Shown: positions 1 through 12,341 of the stretch, piece by piece
Numbering within the stretch: position 1 is the stretch's first letter
Layout: every line of letters starts with the position of its first letter
Assembly (NCBI GenBank): GCA_905331475.1
Contig: CAJNYU010003963.1
Location: 40,466-104,465 of the forward strand
From: Rotaria socialis
Taxonomy: Eukaryota; Rotifera; Eurotatoria; Philodinida; Philodinidae
Length of the DNA: 64,000 bases
Direction: 5' to 3'
The notes under the pieces: model-generated
What the model saw: the letters and a program-made list of their open reading frames with translations, nothing else
What the model was told of the DNA's origin: nothing
The model's database searches: none
Made by a program: the position numbers and the translations under genes

Positions 1-108
1 TGTCAAGAAGTAAACCAATTGAAAATTTTTTGATAGGTGTCGTTTTTCGTGTTTTGTTTATTTATAGTTTTTCTTGGTTACCAGAGCCCAAAAAACAATA
101 AAGTCTCA

Positions 109-139
<31 letters not shown>

Positions 140-1016
140 AATCGAATCAAATATCATACAGCACGAATATATCATAACAATATTCAACATATGACCTCTA
201 GACATAGAAAGAAGACGACAAAAAGAGCCTCCTGCCAATACTCATCATGATGCATATCATAATTCTTTCTTCTTTGATAATTAAAGACCGAACTTTAGAC
301 AAATCTATCATTAATTATATGACACAATAATGTTAATAGTCCTATAAGATATTAGCAAAAAAATCTATGATTGATTAGAAAACGTTTTAAGTCGTAGATA
401 AGATATGATTCGTGAAAGCTCTTGGCTGTTCAAACTAAATTCAATTGCAGTTAGGATGTTTTCATATTGATTGATTTAAGAACGAAAAAATGTATAAAAA
501 TTGTTTATTATTAGATTTCAGTATCAACAAAAATTTGCTTATGAAAAAATCCATTCGAACGAACGAAAGTTTAACTTGAGTCAATACCATCAACAGAGAG
601 ACAGATGATCTTAATAGATCGAAGAACAGCTGCTTTCATTACTCTCCAAATTCATTATTATTAATATTATTTCGGTACTAATAGATTATGATTAATATAA
701 ATAAAAAAATAAATTCGATTGAATTGAAATAATAGAATATATATATTTTCTCTATGGAGTTCTTTTTTACTAGCGTATAATCTTTTTTATATTTAATTTA
801 ATTAAAGAGAAACATATCGAGAAAAAAAAAGAAAAATATCTAGTATAAGGAGAAAAATATATTTGATATTTTCGTAGCACAAAAAAAAAATATATGCATA
901 TGTAAGTAGACAAAAAAATACTGCATCGAAATGAATGACCTTTTTCGGAAGAATGCAAACAATAATTTGGCTATAAGCCCAACGTGAAAAAAAGAAATTC
1001 ATAAAGAATCGACTAA
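1..1016. other. Intergenic, no gene seen
   Basis: AT-rich sequence downstream of the NUP98-like stop codon. It holds a (TA)n microsatellite at about 109-136 and several A/T runs. Open frames here are short and low in complexity, and none resembles a known protein. Confidence 0.6.
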
Positions 1017-4000
1017 TTAGAAGTGTTCTACTTGAAATGACCATGTCCCTGTATAAACATCATAGTCAATAAATTCTCCATGAAATTTTTTTGTTATTTG
1101 TTCTAAGTATTTTCCATAGTTCATATCAATTAACCGATCTGGGTCAGTAATTTCTTCATTACTATTCGATATCAAACGATCAATTGGATAGACACCTAAT
1201 AATGATATTATAGCTTGACAATTTAATTCTTCACCTTCTGCTGGCCTATCTTCTTCATTTGGATAAACGGTTACTTGCCGACGGCCAATTTCAACTAAAA
1301 AAAATGAAAGAAAGGTAATTTAAAAAAAACATGGCATATCAATCATAGTGTTTTATTTGAAATAACAGAATAGCATGCTAACATAAAAACTCGTATGAAG
1401 TCCCCCTCAAGAGTTAACCAAGTCACATGTAAATTTGGTATTCTCAAACATAAATTCATATCGAAGATAGAGGATAATTTAATTGGATTTTGTATTCGGT
1501 AACTGCTACATTAGATTCTTATTTGCGACTGGTAGAGCTCGTTAAGTACAGGACCTGTCCAAACGCACTCGCTATTTCACACACCGTGACATACAAATTA
1601 GTTACGTTCAGAGTCACGGATGTTAACGAACAATGAAACACCGTATATAAATAACATCTCATTATAATTGCTACACACACTCCTCATTTATTTCGTTGCT
1701 AGACAGTCGAGTAAAAGAAAAGTGTCTCATTTTGACTAATTGCACTGACTACAACGTGTTCTACATTTTGCATGCATAGCGGTTATAGAAATAATTGGTT
1801 TCTCTCTCTCTCTCTTTCATTTAACTTACCAATACGATCAAGATCAAGTCCAGCTAAATTCATATGTAATCCACGAAATGTCACCGAACCATAATGTTTT
1901 CTGCCAATAGTAAATTCTTTGACGAAACATTGACCATTTTCATTACATGAAGAACGTAATTCTTCAATGGTTGGTTTTGTATAGTAATCTTTATGTGTTA
2001 ATTTTGGTAAACGAACTAGTTGTTGCTCTTGTTTTCGATCTCTATTTTTTGATGAAATGTATTCTTCATATGTGGGAAATTTTTTCCATCCAATAGCTTT
2101 GTCCGATATTAATGATGATGATGATAATGATTTATCAAAAATTGTTTCACTAGACGGTTCATGTGTTCCAAGAACAATCGAACGAATTTTATTCATATCA
2201 AGTAAACGTGGACGTTTAATAGTTAATTTTGGAATTTTAAATGTTGAACAAGGACCATCATCGAAAATGGATGAATTATTATCGTTGTCATTGTCAATAA
2301 ACGAATCAACTAATTTTCGTTTATTAGATTTTGTATTTGATGATAGAACAATAGGCTTCCTGAGCATTGATGAAAACAGATGAGTTTTCGGAGGAGAAGT
2401 TGATGTATTAAGTGTTGAGCGAAGACGAGCTTCATCGTGAGTGATATTTGTCTAAATGATGAAGAAAAAGAAGAGATTGAATATTTTTAATAGAGGAATT
2501 AAACAAAAACCTAAATGCCCGTATGAAAGAGATTCCCTTTACGTATATAAATGTTTTGATTAGCTAATTAATTCCTATCTATGTTAAAGAAAATTTTGTT
2601 CTATTGAAGAAAAACATATGTACAATATGCTGGCAAGCGAGATAATTGATCGAGACTATGTCGTATGGCATTCATGGGGGTATCCAGCTGCTTCTACACA
2701 TGTTCTTGTCTGATTTACATTATCGATGGAAACTAGGATGCATTGTAGAAATGTAAATGACGCCAGACAATGTTTGCATATGAGAACTCTACCCTCGGAT
2801 ATCATTCTACTGTCTAATTTCAATGAATCATCAAGAAAAAATGTTTCGTTTGACTGAACTTGTAATATTTACCTTAGTGTGCCGTGCAAGAAAAGCCGAT
2901 TCATTATCAAATGGTTGTGTATTAAGCATTGTTCGAAATGATTGTAAATCAACGGACGATGTTGTTGCTTGATTCATGGTTGAAAATAAAACAGCTAGAA
3001 ATGAAAATTTCTTTGTTTAGAAAGACAAAGAAATGTGCAATAACTTACGAATAGGCGTAGTATTTGTTGATGATGTAATTACTGGTTTTTTTGATAATGA
3101 AAAATTGAATGATAAATTTGCCGTTGTCGCGAGTGGGACGAATGATGAAGTACCTGCGTACGATGAGTCATACGTATGTCGAAATGCGTTAAAGGGAAAC
3201 TTACCAGGTGTAAAAGTCGATGTTGAAGGTTGATTGTTTTCAAGTGGCAATGCCTAAATAAGGAATAGAAATTATTTGAATGTCAGAGAACTGTTTTTTT
3301 ATTCTTCAATTTTATACTGTTATAGGTTTTGTGGATGATTTATTATCAAATAGAAACGAAGTCAATCGTGATGAGGTCGTTGGTGTGCTTGTTGGTATAA
3401 TTGTAGATGCATTTTTCTGATTGTCTTTCAATGTATCGGAGCCAAAATCCTAAATATAAAATAAACGATCCGATGCAATATATTCTTTTGACCTTCGTTT
3501 TGTTTATTTTATACATTAGATAGTTTTGTATGGTATGATGTTTGCATAAGATTTTTATTGGCTTTATCGAGGCCACCAGTTGATACATATTTGTGAAAAG
3601 TAGTAGTTTCAACTTGTGACGTCTTAGGAATGTTGGTTGTTCCTAAAAGCAGAAAGATGAATTTTTGTGTCTCAGATTCGGTATAAATAATTACACCAAA
3701 GGTTGACTTCATGTATATTTCTGCCTCGATCTGGAGTAGTCTATTTTAGATCGTATATAATCTGAGGCTTCGATTTCTACTCCCATGGAAAGATTTTTAC
3801 TGATACAGTAATTCTGATTATAACGAGATTGATAAGCCGATCAAAATATGTTAATCATAAATTTCTCAGTGTGGAACACACGTGGTTGTCAAATAAGTAT
3901 CTTGCTATTATCCAGTATCATGCTAATGTTGACTGATAGATAGGTCGATTCTTCAAGAGCCTATCTCATAGATAAAACATTCTTGCGAATCTGATACAGG

Positions 4001-4252
4001 CAAAGCAGCAACTAGACGTCTTCAAGAAATATGACACATGTATACAATGTCCTGTCAGGTTGTCGATATTGATCGAACTATTATGTCTATATTAGCACTT
4101 GATTTTTGTTTACCGCGTAAATTTGATGACAAGAATGGTGTTGTGCTCGTATTGCCAAATAGAAAACTACCTTCGGTTCGATGCAAATTTACAGGTGTCG
4201 ATTGTCCGAAAAGGCTCGTATCATTCAACGGTGTTGAATCCAAATTAAACAT
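1017..4252 (-). CDS. NUP98: NUP98-like nucleoporin, pre-cleaved form
   Basis: Nuclear pore protein: a natively unfolded N-terminal part with a few FG dipeptides (LFGQ, LFGN, DFGS) followed by the NUP98 autopeptidase fold. Exons on the minus strand: 4252-4114, 3720-3697 (24-nt microexon, least certain), 3642-3515, 3449-3318, 3253-3049, 2994-2873, 2451-1830 and 1294-1017. All phases agree and give 549 aa. The C-terminal domain is recognisable by LPKLTHKDYYTKPTIEEL, EFTIGRKHYGSV, EIGRRQVTVYPNEEDRPAEG and the final TGTWSFQVEHF. In NUP98-NUP96 precursors the chain is cut after this Phe, in HF|S. Here TAA follows HF directly, so there is no Ser nucleophile, no tail and no NUP96. FG repeats are few and no GLEBS (RAE1-binding) motif was recognised, so the protein is much shorter than vertebrate NUP98. 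The last intron (535 nt) carries a CT repeat. A divergent paralogue cannot be excluded. Confidence 0.85.
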
Positions 4253-4753
4253 ATCAAATAAAATTTAAATAAAAAAAGGCAGATCTGAAAAGAATTCGTT
4301 AATCATTATTTTTATTTCAAGAGAAATTATAGACAGAGAAGAGAGGAAAAGCAGAGAAATTTTTTTTTGTTTAATCTAATACTTATCTGATGTTACGCAC
4401 ACACAAAAACACTATGCTTAGTCCTTTATTTCATTTTACTGTTCATTGGAAGTAGACAAAAAAAAAGAAAAAAAAAAGTTATAAGAGTATATATAAATAT
4501 CAATAAACGTATTAAAGAAGATGAAAAAGAAAAATGCAATGGTTCATTCATTATATCAGGATATCTGACAGCCTGTTTGCTAAATAAATTATTTTCTTTG
4601 TCTTTTCATGTTTGACTAGTAAAACAGGCAAGGTGTACTTTGTAGATTATTGTATATCTATTTAAGTGCGTTCTTGTTTTGTTAATCGACTGGAATTCTA
4701 TTGTGAAGATTATGTGCGTAAATATGATGAAAATATAAAAGAAAACAGAATAT
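4253..4753. other. Intergenic between two minus-strand genes
   Basis: Contains the NUP98-like 5' flank and the 3' flank of the F-BAR gene. A-rich and T-rich runs only; no further gene seen. Confidence 0.5.
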
Positions 4754-7700
4754 TTAAAAACGGCCGGATTCGATTTTCGGTGACGACGTTGAAGGCATTT
4801 GAGAGTCAATACGAATATATGAAGATGGAACAAAACCAGCTGAACCGTCGGATTTTTTTATACGCGTCCAACCATCGCCATGGTCATCTTCTAAGATTTC
4901 GACATGTTCACCAACATGTATGGTTGCTGAATTTACATATTCACAGCCATTGACACCATGGCCTAAATAAATGCATCTTTAATTAGTTCAAACAAAACTC
5001 TTTCCGTTTTCGATATGTTCAAGTTGTAAGTCATTGTCTGCTGAATATCATCGAACTGAAACTTGACAAAATTCTCATCAACAGACGGCCAAGAACTATT
5101 TGATGTACTCAATTTTCATGATTCGAAACACCTTAGCAAATACGATTCGCACAGAATCAATCAATCGGTTTATTGTTCCATAAGCAAACTGAATTATCAA
5201 ATACTTGTCAGATTACTTTAATCCGACGAGACTGCTTTTGTTATTTTTTCTAGTTTATTATGAAAAATAAATAGAAATTTGATATTCATCTCAAATCAAA
5301 CAAAATGTTTATTTGTCTTCATATATGTTAACCTTGCATATGAAAATCATAATAATTTAAATATTCACAGACAAAATGAAACAAATCTGTTGGCAGTCTA
5401 GATGATTTGTCTAGGTACTCTTGCTGAGAATAGAAATAAATTGTTGATTTTTTTTTCATACCGGTAAAGTCGTAAAGTACATAAGCTTTGCTATGATTTT
5501 CTTGATTTGATGGTTCATGATACGGACTCTCGTGTCGATCGATATCATCATCTTCATCTTCAAATGATCCATTGACTTCATCAGTTGTTCCATCTGTTTG
5601 ATGTATTGTCATAGATGTTATCGATGGTAAACAATGAAATTCACTAGGTTGATCATAGATATTATTTCTATTGTGTTCAGGAATATCAGGTGGACTAAAA
5701 CAAAGAAATTAACTAATAAAATAAAATTTAAAAAGAGCCGAAAAGCGTCGCTATGAAATAATGAATTTAAAAGGAAAGGAGAATCATATAAGAAGCAATA
5801 TGTGCGTCTGCTATTTGTTGATTTTCATCTACATGCTTTTATATCTGATTAGATGTGTTCGTAAAATAATAAAGAAAAATTTGACCTAACCAAACCGTTG
5901 CCGACCAACGTCGATTGATATTCGTGAATTTAAGATGATGTTGCAGCAAATAGAGTGAACTACATACAAACGGGTATTTGAATAACTTGCTTTCTCGTTA
6001 TATTTACCTTCGATTTTGTGACGATGAACTTAGGTTATGAGTGCCTATAGAAAGATCGGAACCATAAATAGAATGTGAACGTAATGATAAATCAAAATCT
6101 GATGATGTTGATATTCGAGCACGTTCAATTTCGGCTATATAAGACTAGCAAAAGACAAAAAATGATTGAATTGAATTTCAAGAAGATTTTTTCTAACTTC
6201 AAATCGTTGTATTTCGGCTAATAATTTTTCAATATTTTCATCGATAGTTGTAATTTGTTGTTTAACATTTTCTTCATCGCCAAATTTTGGATTTTCTTGA
6301 AAAACAAGTTTCATTTTTGCCAAGCCCTCTCTAGAATAAATTAAGAATAAGATTTTATAGTGTACGTAGGATATTTTTATACCTGGCTTTTTGCTTTTTT
6401 TCTAATTCATTTTTACAGTTGAGGATTTGTTCTTGAAATTTTCTTAAGCGTTGTGCAGGTGGCAAAGAACTAAAAGGCGCATTGATTTTTACCATGCTGA
6501 CATTAGACGAAGTTGAAGACTAAATAAAATTTACTCGTTTGTCAATTTTATGTGTGTAAAAAAAAATTCTTTTCTATGTTTATAAGTAAAATTATAAAAA
6601 TCAATTACTTTTCTTTGTGCTGAGGTTCCAAATATTTTTCGAATTGTACTAGCTGCACCACTAGCTTTTTTTGCATTTATTCTTGATGTTCTTATCAGTG
6701 TCTGTGCTTTGCTCATATGACTACTAGGTGCATAGATAGTTGCCGTACCATTCGGATGACTAGAATCACTATTGGTACTTCTCAATGTATTTGAACGATA
6801 TAATTCATTGTAAATTGGTTGATCCTGTCCACTGTATATTGTTGACGGAAGATCGTCTGTATTGAGATCAACCTAAAACAACAACAGCATGGAGTTCATG
6901 AACATTATTTTCTAAAAGCAAATGACCGTTTATGATCAACAGTAGGGAATAACACACCCTGGAGCCTTATGTTAAGTGCTTTGTTTTCTTTATGGTTCAC
7001 AATATAGAAATTGTAAGCTACTCGGATTCGCTCTTCATTTTCTGTGCCCGGGGTAATGTTTAACTTTCTTCCAAAAATCATTCAAAAGTGATTCTTATTT
7101 TGATCAAACAAATAAATAGAAGACACTTGAAGTATTACTCCATTGAAGATTATTTTTATGCCCGATCAGTACATTAACGACTGAAAAAACAGTTTCACAT
7201 TTCATTGATTCGTTATTTTTTATGAGAAAAAGTTTGATTGATCTCTTCAATCCTACATTATGCGTATTATCTATGAGAAAAAAAAACTAGAAGCAACCTT
7301 TGAATAGCAGTAGACTTTCTCCGAGTGCTTCCAACTTTCTTACCACTTTTTCATCAATAGGTATATCATAACCAGATTTATATTCATCGATAACAATTTG
7401 AGCATCAGAATATGGATTTAATTGTTCAGTTTGTATTGCCATTTCGTCTAAACATCGTTTTATTCGTGGTAAAACTTCTGCGTGTGATTGAATAAAATTA
7501 AAATAAATATTTTTCAGTTCATTCGAACGTTTTCCATCTAGTTGTTGTAAATTGGATAAAATACTTGGCAATTGTTCTTCGTAAAATAACCGTTGAGTAT
7601 CGTTGTACATTGATACTTGGGACGAATAAGTTGCATGTGCATCATCACATACTTTAGATTTTGATGTCATTAAATCACGTGATTTTTCTAATTGAGCACG

Positions 7701-8811
7701 AGATAAATCGAGATCTTCATGAGCTTTGTCGTAACCTTCTTTTGCGCGACGTGCTGATTCGAAGCATTCTTCATATTTTCGTAATGACTAGAAATATTTG
7801 GAAAGAGAAAATTCGAAGCTTATTTTAATTCGTAGTAGGTCGAAATAATTCAAAAATATTAAGTTTACAATGAAATTTATTGAATAATCTTTTTGCATAC
7901 TATAAAATTATGCTTCACATGAGACCGTAGTTCAATATTTTTCGATGTAGTAATTTTCTTCCTTGTACAGTAATTTCATCGCCGCAAACTAATCAAGTGC
8001 ATTCAAAAATCACCGTAGTACAAGTTTTACTTTAAATATAAAATCGGATGTTTTCCCATTTGAGAAATGATCAATTATTTCCTGAAAACATGTAGACCTT
8101 TTCTTCAGTTGCATCCTTTCACAATGTGCTTGGTGGTGTAAAAACAAAGATTGTTGATGTAAGCACTAGTCTACGTCAGAAAAATGCCGCAAGAGATGTA
8201 CGCCATTAATTAGTAGTTCATTCATAGCCGGATGTGTATTCACGTTTCTCCTCCCCGAGGAATTAATCGATTGTCGAAAAATAAAAAATAAAAGTCTCAA
8301 GCGAAATTCTTCATTAATTTTTAAAATTACTTAATGGCAACGATAAATTCCTTTTTATTTTAATAAATACGTACTTTAGTCAATAAGTCATATTGTTTAT
8401 CAAGTTGCCGTTTAACTTTGTTGTAGTCGTCAAGATATTTTTTACGTTGTTCTCGACATTCTTTAATTGTGATTTGAATTTGTTTTACTGTATTTTCGCG
8501 TAAATTTTCAGCGATAATTTCATGTTGTAAAGCTAAATCGTGTAATTCTTTTAATGTGGAACAAAAAGCAACGGTGTAAGAATATCTATGCGAAAAATCG
8601 TATTTCTATTTTTAGTTATTTTTAATAATTAAAATTACTTATTATAAAATTCTTCTTGTTCTTTTGATTTTGGCGTGTAAGTTTTTGTTAATTTTTTTAA
8701 AGCTCTTGCATAATCATCTTCTATTGTCGAACGATCTTTAAGAAATGATTCGTATTTTTCACAAAATTGGACACTTTTTTCTGTATATTTTGAAACATTA
8801 TCAAATTGATC
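4754..8811 (-). CDS. FNBP1: F-BAR/HR1/SH3 protein, CIP4-FBP17-TOCA family
   Basis: Membrane-curving adaptor that in other animals links PI(4,5)P2-rich membrane and CDC42-GTP to N-WASP/actin during endocytosis. Exons: 8811-8639, 8585-8375, 7787 to about 7295, 6872-6609, 6519-6383, 6330-6198, 6144-6008, 5694-5462 and 4962-4754. F-BAR: DQFDNVSKYTEKSVQFCEKY through DEYKSGYDIP. HR1 (CDC42-binding): LPPAQRLRKFQEQILN, then ENPKFGDEENVKQQI. C-terminal SH3: KAYVLYDFTG split by a 499-nt intron, then DDHGDGWTRIKK and GFVPSSYIRI. Domain order matches CIP4/FBP17/TOCA-1 exactly. Two gaps remain. The first coding exon (expected Met...Leu-Trp before DQF) was not found upstream of 8811. The junction between the exon ending near 7295 and the one starting at 6872 does not keep phase with the visible splice sites, so a small exon probably lies between. 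Which vertebrate paralogue it matches cannot be decided. Confidence 0.85.
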
Positions 8812-11280
8812 CTGAACAGATTTAAGAAAACAAAGCAAAAAATGAAATGAGAAAAAAATAGTATATATGTATCAAATACAAACCCAAAGTTCGATACCCC
8901 AACTTCGGTTAATCATTCTCAATCGTTTTATTTATTTTGAAGTCGCTTACATAATCATCTAGAAAGAAGTATCAATGCAACAATCTCGCTGGTTTCACTC
9001 GTGATATCGTTTATCATCGCTGGTGGTGGTGGTGGTCGTATTAATAGAGAAAAGAAAAAGAAAACGAGTACAGCATGATTTCCTCTCATTAACGACAATA
9101 GATCACATAACATTCAGTTACTAACAGTCAATAAATCATTTTCTAAATATTACTTACCAATCCAGTGAACTTTTTCGCGATCGATCAAGAGAGAAAAAAA
9201 AGCGCTATTTGATTTCCTTCTTACGATAATAGAAGTAAATTCTTAACTTTGATGAAGATGTCTCGTACAAGTATGTCGAATAGCTGAACAATAATAATAG
9301 GCAAAGAGCAAAAAGGAATAAAAAAAAAAGGAAATATCGGTCAACATGAAGGTTAAACAGTGTTGTTGGTGGATGACAGTGGACAGAGCGTGAGACAGTC
9401 AGAGCAAATAAGACGCCGATGTTGTTACAACCGCGTTAAATAAACAATATTTTAGTTGAAAACAATAAAGAACAAGACAAACGGTACAATGTGATAAAAC
9501 TTTGCACGTCATTAGAAAGTCGAGACAAAATGGTTTAATGAGTAGCTGAGATTAAATCATCTATAAAGCAACGTTTGCTATTTTAATATTCAACTAGGAA
9601 GAGAAAATGAGCGTAATAAAATTAAATCAATACACTTGACGACTACTGCTACAAATTTAACAAGGACAAAAGAAACCAGACAAAAGAGAATGAGAAAAAA
9701 ACACGAATGTATGTTTTATTGTACGTTTTTTTTTCTTCTTTTCATATTAATGAAACTATCTTTCGTTCTTTCTTTTTATATCAGGAAATTTAATATATAA
9801 CAATTTGATTTGTCAAGTGAAGAGTAAAAGAAGAAGAAAAAAAGATCCTTGAATATGACTGCGTTTTGCCCTTCGGGATAAATCGAGTTGTAAAACAATA
9901 GAAAGAAAAAACAACAAAAAAAAAGGATCTTTCTTACTTGCTTCGTTTTATTTCGTTATTTCAGTTCAACGTACGACGAATCACCGTATTTATTTCATCG
10001 CCATACTAATTGAACGTTAGTCTTTCTAATGGTACGATAACGGCATCTATTCAAAAATTCATAAGCCATCATCATTTCGGCTATACTTTTATGAAGATGA
10101 CAATAGTGTATCAACAAATATTTCTATTGTCAAGTGAATTTATTCGAAATAATTGAATCGAGAATAACTGACTCAATATAAATTATTAAAATAATCTAAT
10201 GTAAATTTCTTTTTTTTTTTATAACGATCAATACAATCAATTATTCATATTGAATACTTCTGTTTCATCAAAAAAAAATCATCCTGAATAAACAGAAACC
10301 AACTGATGGTACATTAATTAGAGTAAATGATTGGCACCAATTAGTGTTCTACATGTGAATAAATTCTAAGGTTGTTTTTGTAAAAATTTGAACTCAATAA
10401 AGAGCTAGATGTTAGTGTTGAAATGACATCCTCCGATCAACAAAAACAAAATCGAATTTTGTCGATGATTGATTATAAGCCTGAGGGTGTATCTTTTATA
10501 TTTCATAGATAATTAAAAAAGATACTTATGAGTCATATAAACCTCCCAATAATAGATCAGATGATTTGCCTATTAATATATTCTATATGATTTATTTCTG
10601 CGTAAAAAAATTTCAAATATCGAACTTTGGACAATGCATTCATCGTATTTGCCCTAAAAACACCTATGCTTTGTTTTTTATTATTGTTATGTATCAACTT
10701 TCTTTTTTTCATCAATTACTCCATTGTGCTGTCAGTTCAGTATCAAGAAACTATATTTAAAAAAAAAAGATTCATTACATTATGTCAATGATGGTTATTG
10801 ATCTGACAATAGCTAACCATCGTTCTTTTTTAATATAAATATGTACGTTTCATTCGATAATAAGAAGCGTGCCTGTTTTTTTTTTTTGTTCTTTATGGTT
10901 TTGTTTATTTTTAGTTTAACGTCTGTGTGCATTGATGTGTAGCATGATACAGTCATAATGTGGGTAATGGTTGGTGATTTCGTTAAATTTTCTTGTCATA
11001 GATTTATGATCGAACTTTTATTTATCATTAGAGTATCACAAGAATAAGCAAAAATATCGGAACGAAAAACAAACCAAGACAACTTATATGCTTAAAGAGG
11101 AAAAATAGATTTTTTTTTATTATGATCCTGTTTTATATTATTTCACAATAAAAACTTTCGTAAGACAAAAGAAAAAATACTGTTCTAAAGCTAAATAAAA
11201 ACGAAAAAACAAGATCAATAGTTCATAATTTGCTTTGAAAACATACTGGTTCTCGATAGAAATGTTCTAAGAATGCAAGT
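8812..11280. other. First-intron and intergenic region
   Basis: No protein-like reading frame. It probably contains the first intron, 5' exon and promoter of the minus-strand F-BAR gene and the 3' flank of the Gly-rich gene. A possible donor (GTAAGT on the minus strand, near 9153-9158) follows a stretch with no in-frame ATG and could end a non-coding 5' exon. Short A/T and GT-rich runs only. Confidence 0.35.
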
Positions 11281-12341
11281 TTAAACATAGAAGCAGTAAG
11301 CATTTGGAGCACCAGCTGATGGTGCTGCAGCTTGAGATTGAAAGCCACCGAAGCTTTGTTGTTGAAAGCCTCCACCATAAGATCCGGCTCCACCAAGACC
11401 AGCACCTTGAGCTTGTTGATAACTACCAACTCCTTGTTGTGCTTGACTGAAACTTGCTCCAGTACCAAAACTGCTAACGGATGGACCCGCACTTGCAACA
11501 AAACCGCCACCTTGTTGTTGATAGGAAGCAGCACCGGCACTTCGTCCTTGCACACGAATTACGCGTTTAATGACTCGGGGTGGACCAGCTGGTTCAACAA
11601 CAGTTTTTTCGTGAACACGTGGTGGTGGTGTTTGAGGAATTTCAGTAATTTCTTCTATAATATCAGGACCTGCACGTTGAATATAACTAAATGTAAATTC
11701 ATCTGCATGAGAATAATGCAAAAAATTATAATATTAAATATTTACACTCGTTCAAGTACATCAGGCTCTGGAGTAGGAAGACGGCGTCGTACTTGTCGTG
11801 CTGGTCCTTGAGGTGGATCGGGCAATCGAATAACTTGTCGTCTGTATTGTGCTTGACGTCGTGCTGCAACCGGAGCAGAATTTCCTACTGAAACAACACT
11901 TGTATCTCCTTCTTGCTGTGATACTACATTTACTCGAACGCTAGCAGTAGTAGCTTGCACTTTACCTTCAGCTACCAGTGAACCGCTTGATGATGAACTG
12001 CTTTGATTGAGACGATAATCAGTCTGCGCAGCACCTCCCGTTGGATACGAAGCTGCAGAATGAGTTACACTTTGACTAGCAGTTGGAGCATAAGAACTAC
12101 CAGCGCTTAGGCCACCAAAATAACTAGCATTTTGACTACCAGAGAAACCAGCAGTTTGACCACCAACGAAGCCAGCACTTTGACCATCTAAGTAACCAGC
12201 AGTCTGACCTCCGTAGTAACCAGCATTCTGGCCTCCGGAGTAACCAGCATTCTGGCCTCCGGAGTAACCAGCATTCTGACCGCCATAGAAACCACCAGCA
12301 CCACCACCAAAACCTTGTTGTTGATAGTAAGCTCCGTTCAT
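11281..12341 (-). CDS. Gly/Gln/Tyr-rich repeat protein with PPR-V-x-R core
   Basis: Two exons, 12341-11746 and 11686-11281, joined by a 59-nt intron, give 333 aa. Residues ~1-75 are a repeat of about eight 8-residue units, GGQ(N/T/S)AG(Y/F)x. A Ser-rich linker follows. The conserved-looking core reads VIRLPDPPQGPARQVRRR, LPTPEPDVLERV, YIQRAGPDIIEEITEIPQ and PPRVIKRVIRVQ, an alternation of Pro-Pro-Arg and hydrophobic-basic segments. The C-terminal third is again Gly/Gln/Ala-rich and ends NAYCFYV. There is no signal peptide, membrane segment or enzyme motif. Composition is that of a self-associating, prion-like or structural protein. Function unknown. The core joins perfectly across the intron (LERV|YIQR), which supports the gene model. 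Confidence 0.8.
12110..12310 (-). repeat. 24-nt coding minisatellite
   Basis: Tandem 24-nt units encoding GGQxAGYx inside the Gly-rich gene. Adjacent units at about 12205-12275 are almost identical in DNA (cattctggcctccggagtaa repeated), while outer copies have drifted, which suggests recent unit duplication in the centre of the array. Confidence 0.8.

Noticed and set aside
4666-4953. Plus-strand ORF across the SH3 exon
   Set aside because: Shadow of the minus-strand SH3 exon, which has clear family motifs.
9130-9190. Candidate first coding exon of the F-BAR gene
   Set aside because: A good donor is present, but the frame runs back to a stop without an ATG, so at most it is a non-coding 5' exon.
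11332-11811. Plus-strand 159-codon ORF opposite the Gly-rich gene
   Set aside because: Antisense to a well-supported two-exon gene; its Thr/Ser-rich content mirrors the repeat-rich coding strand.
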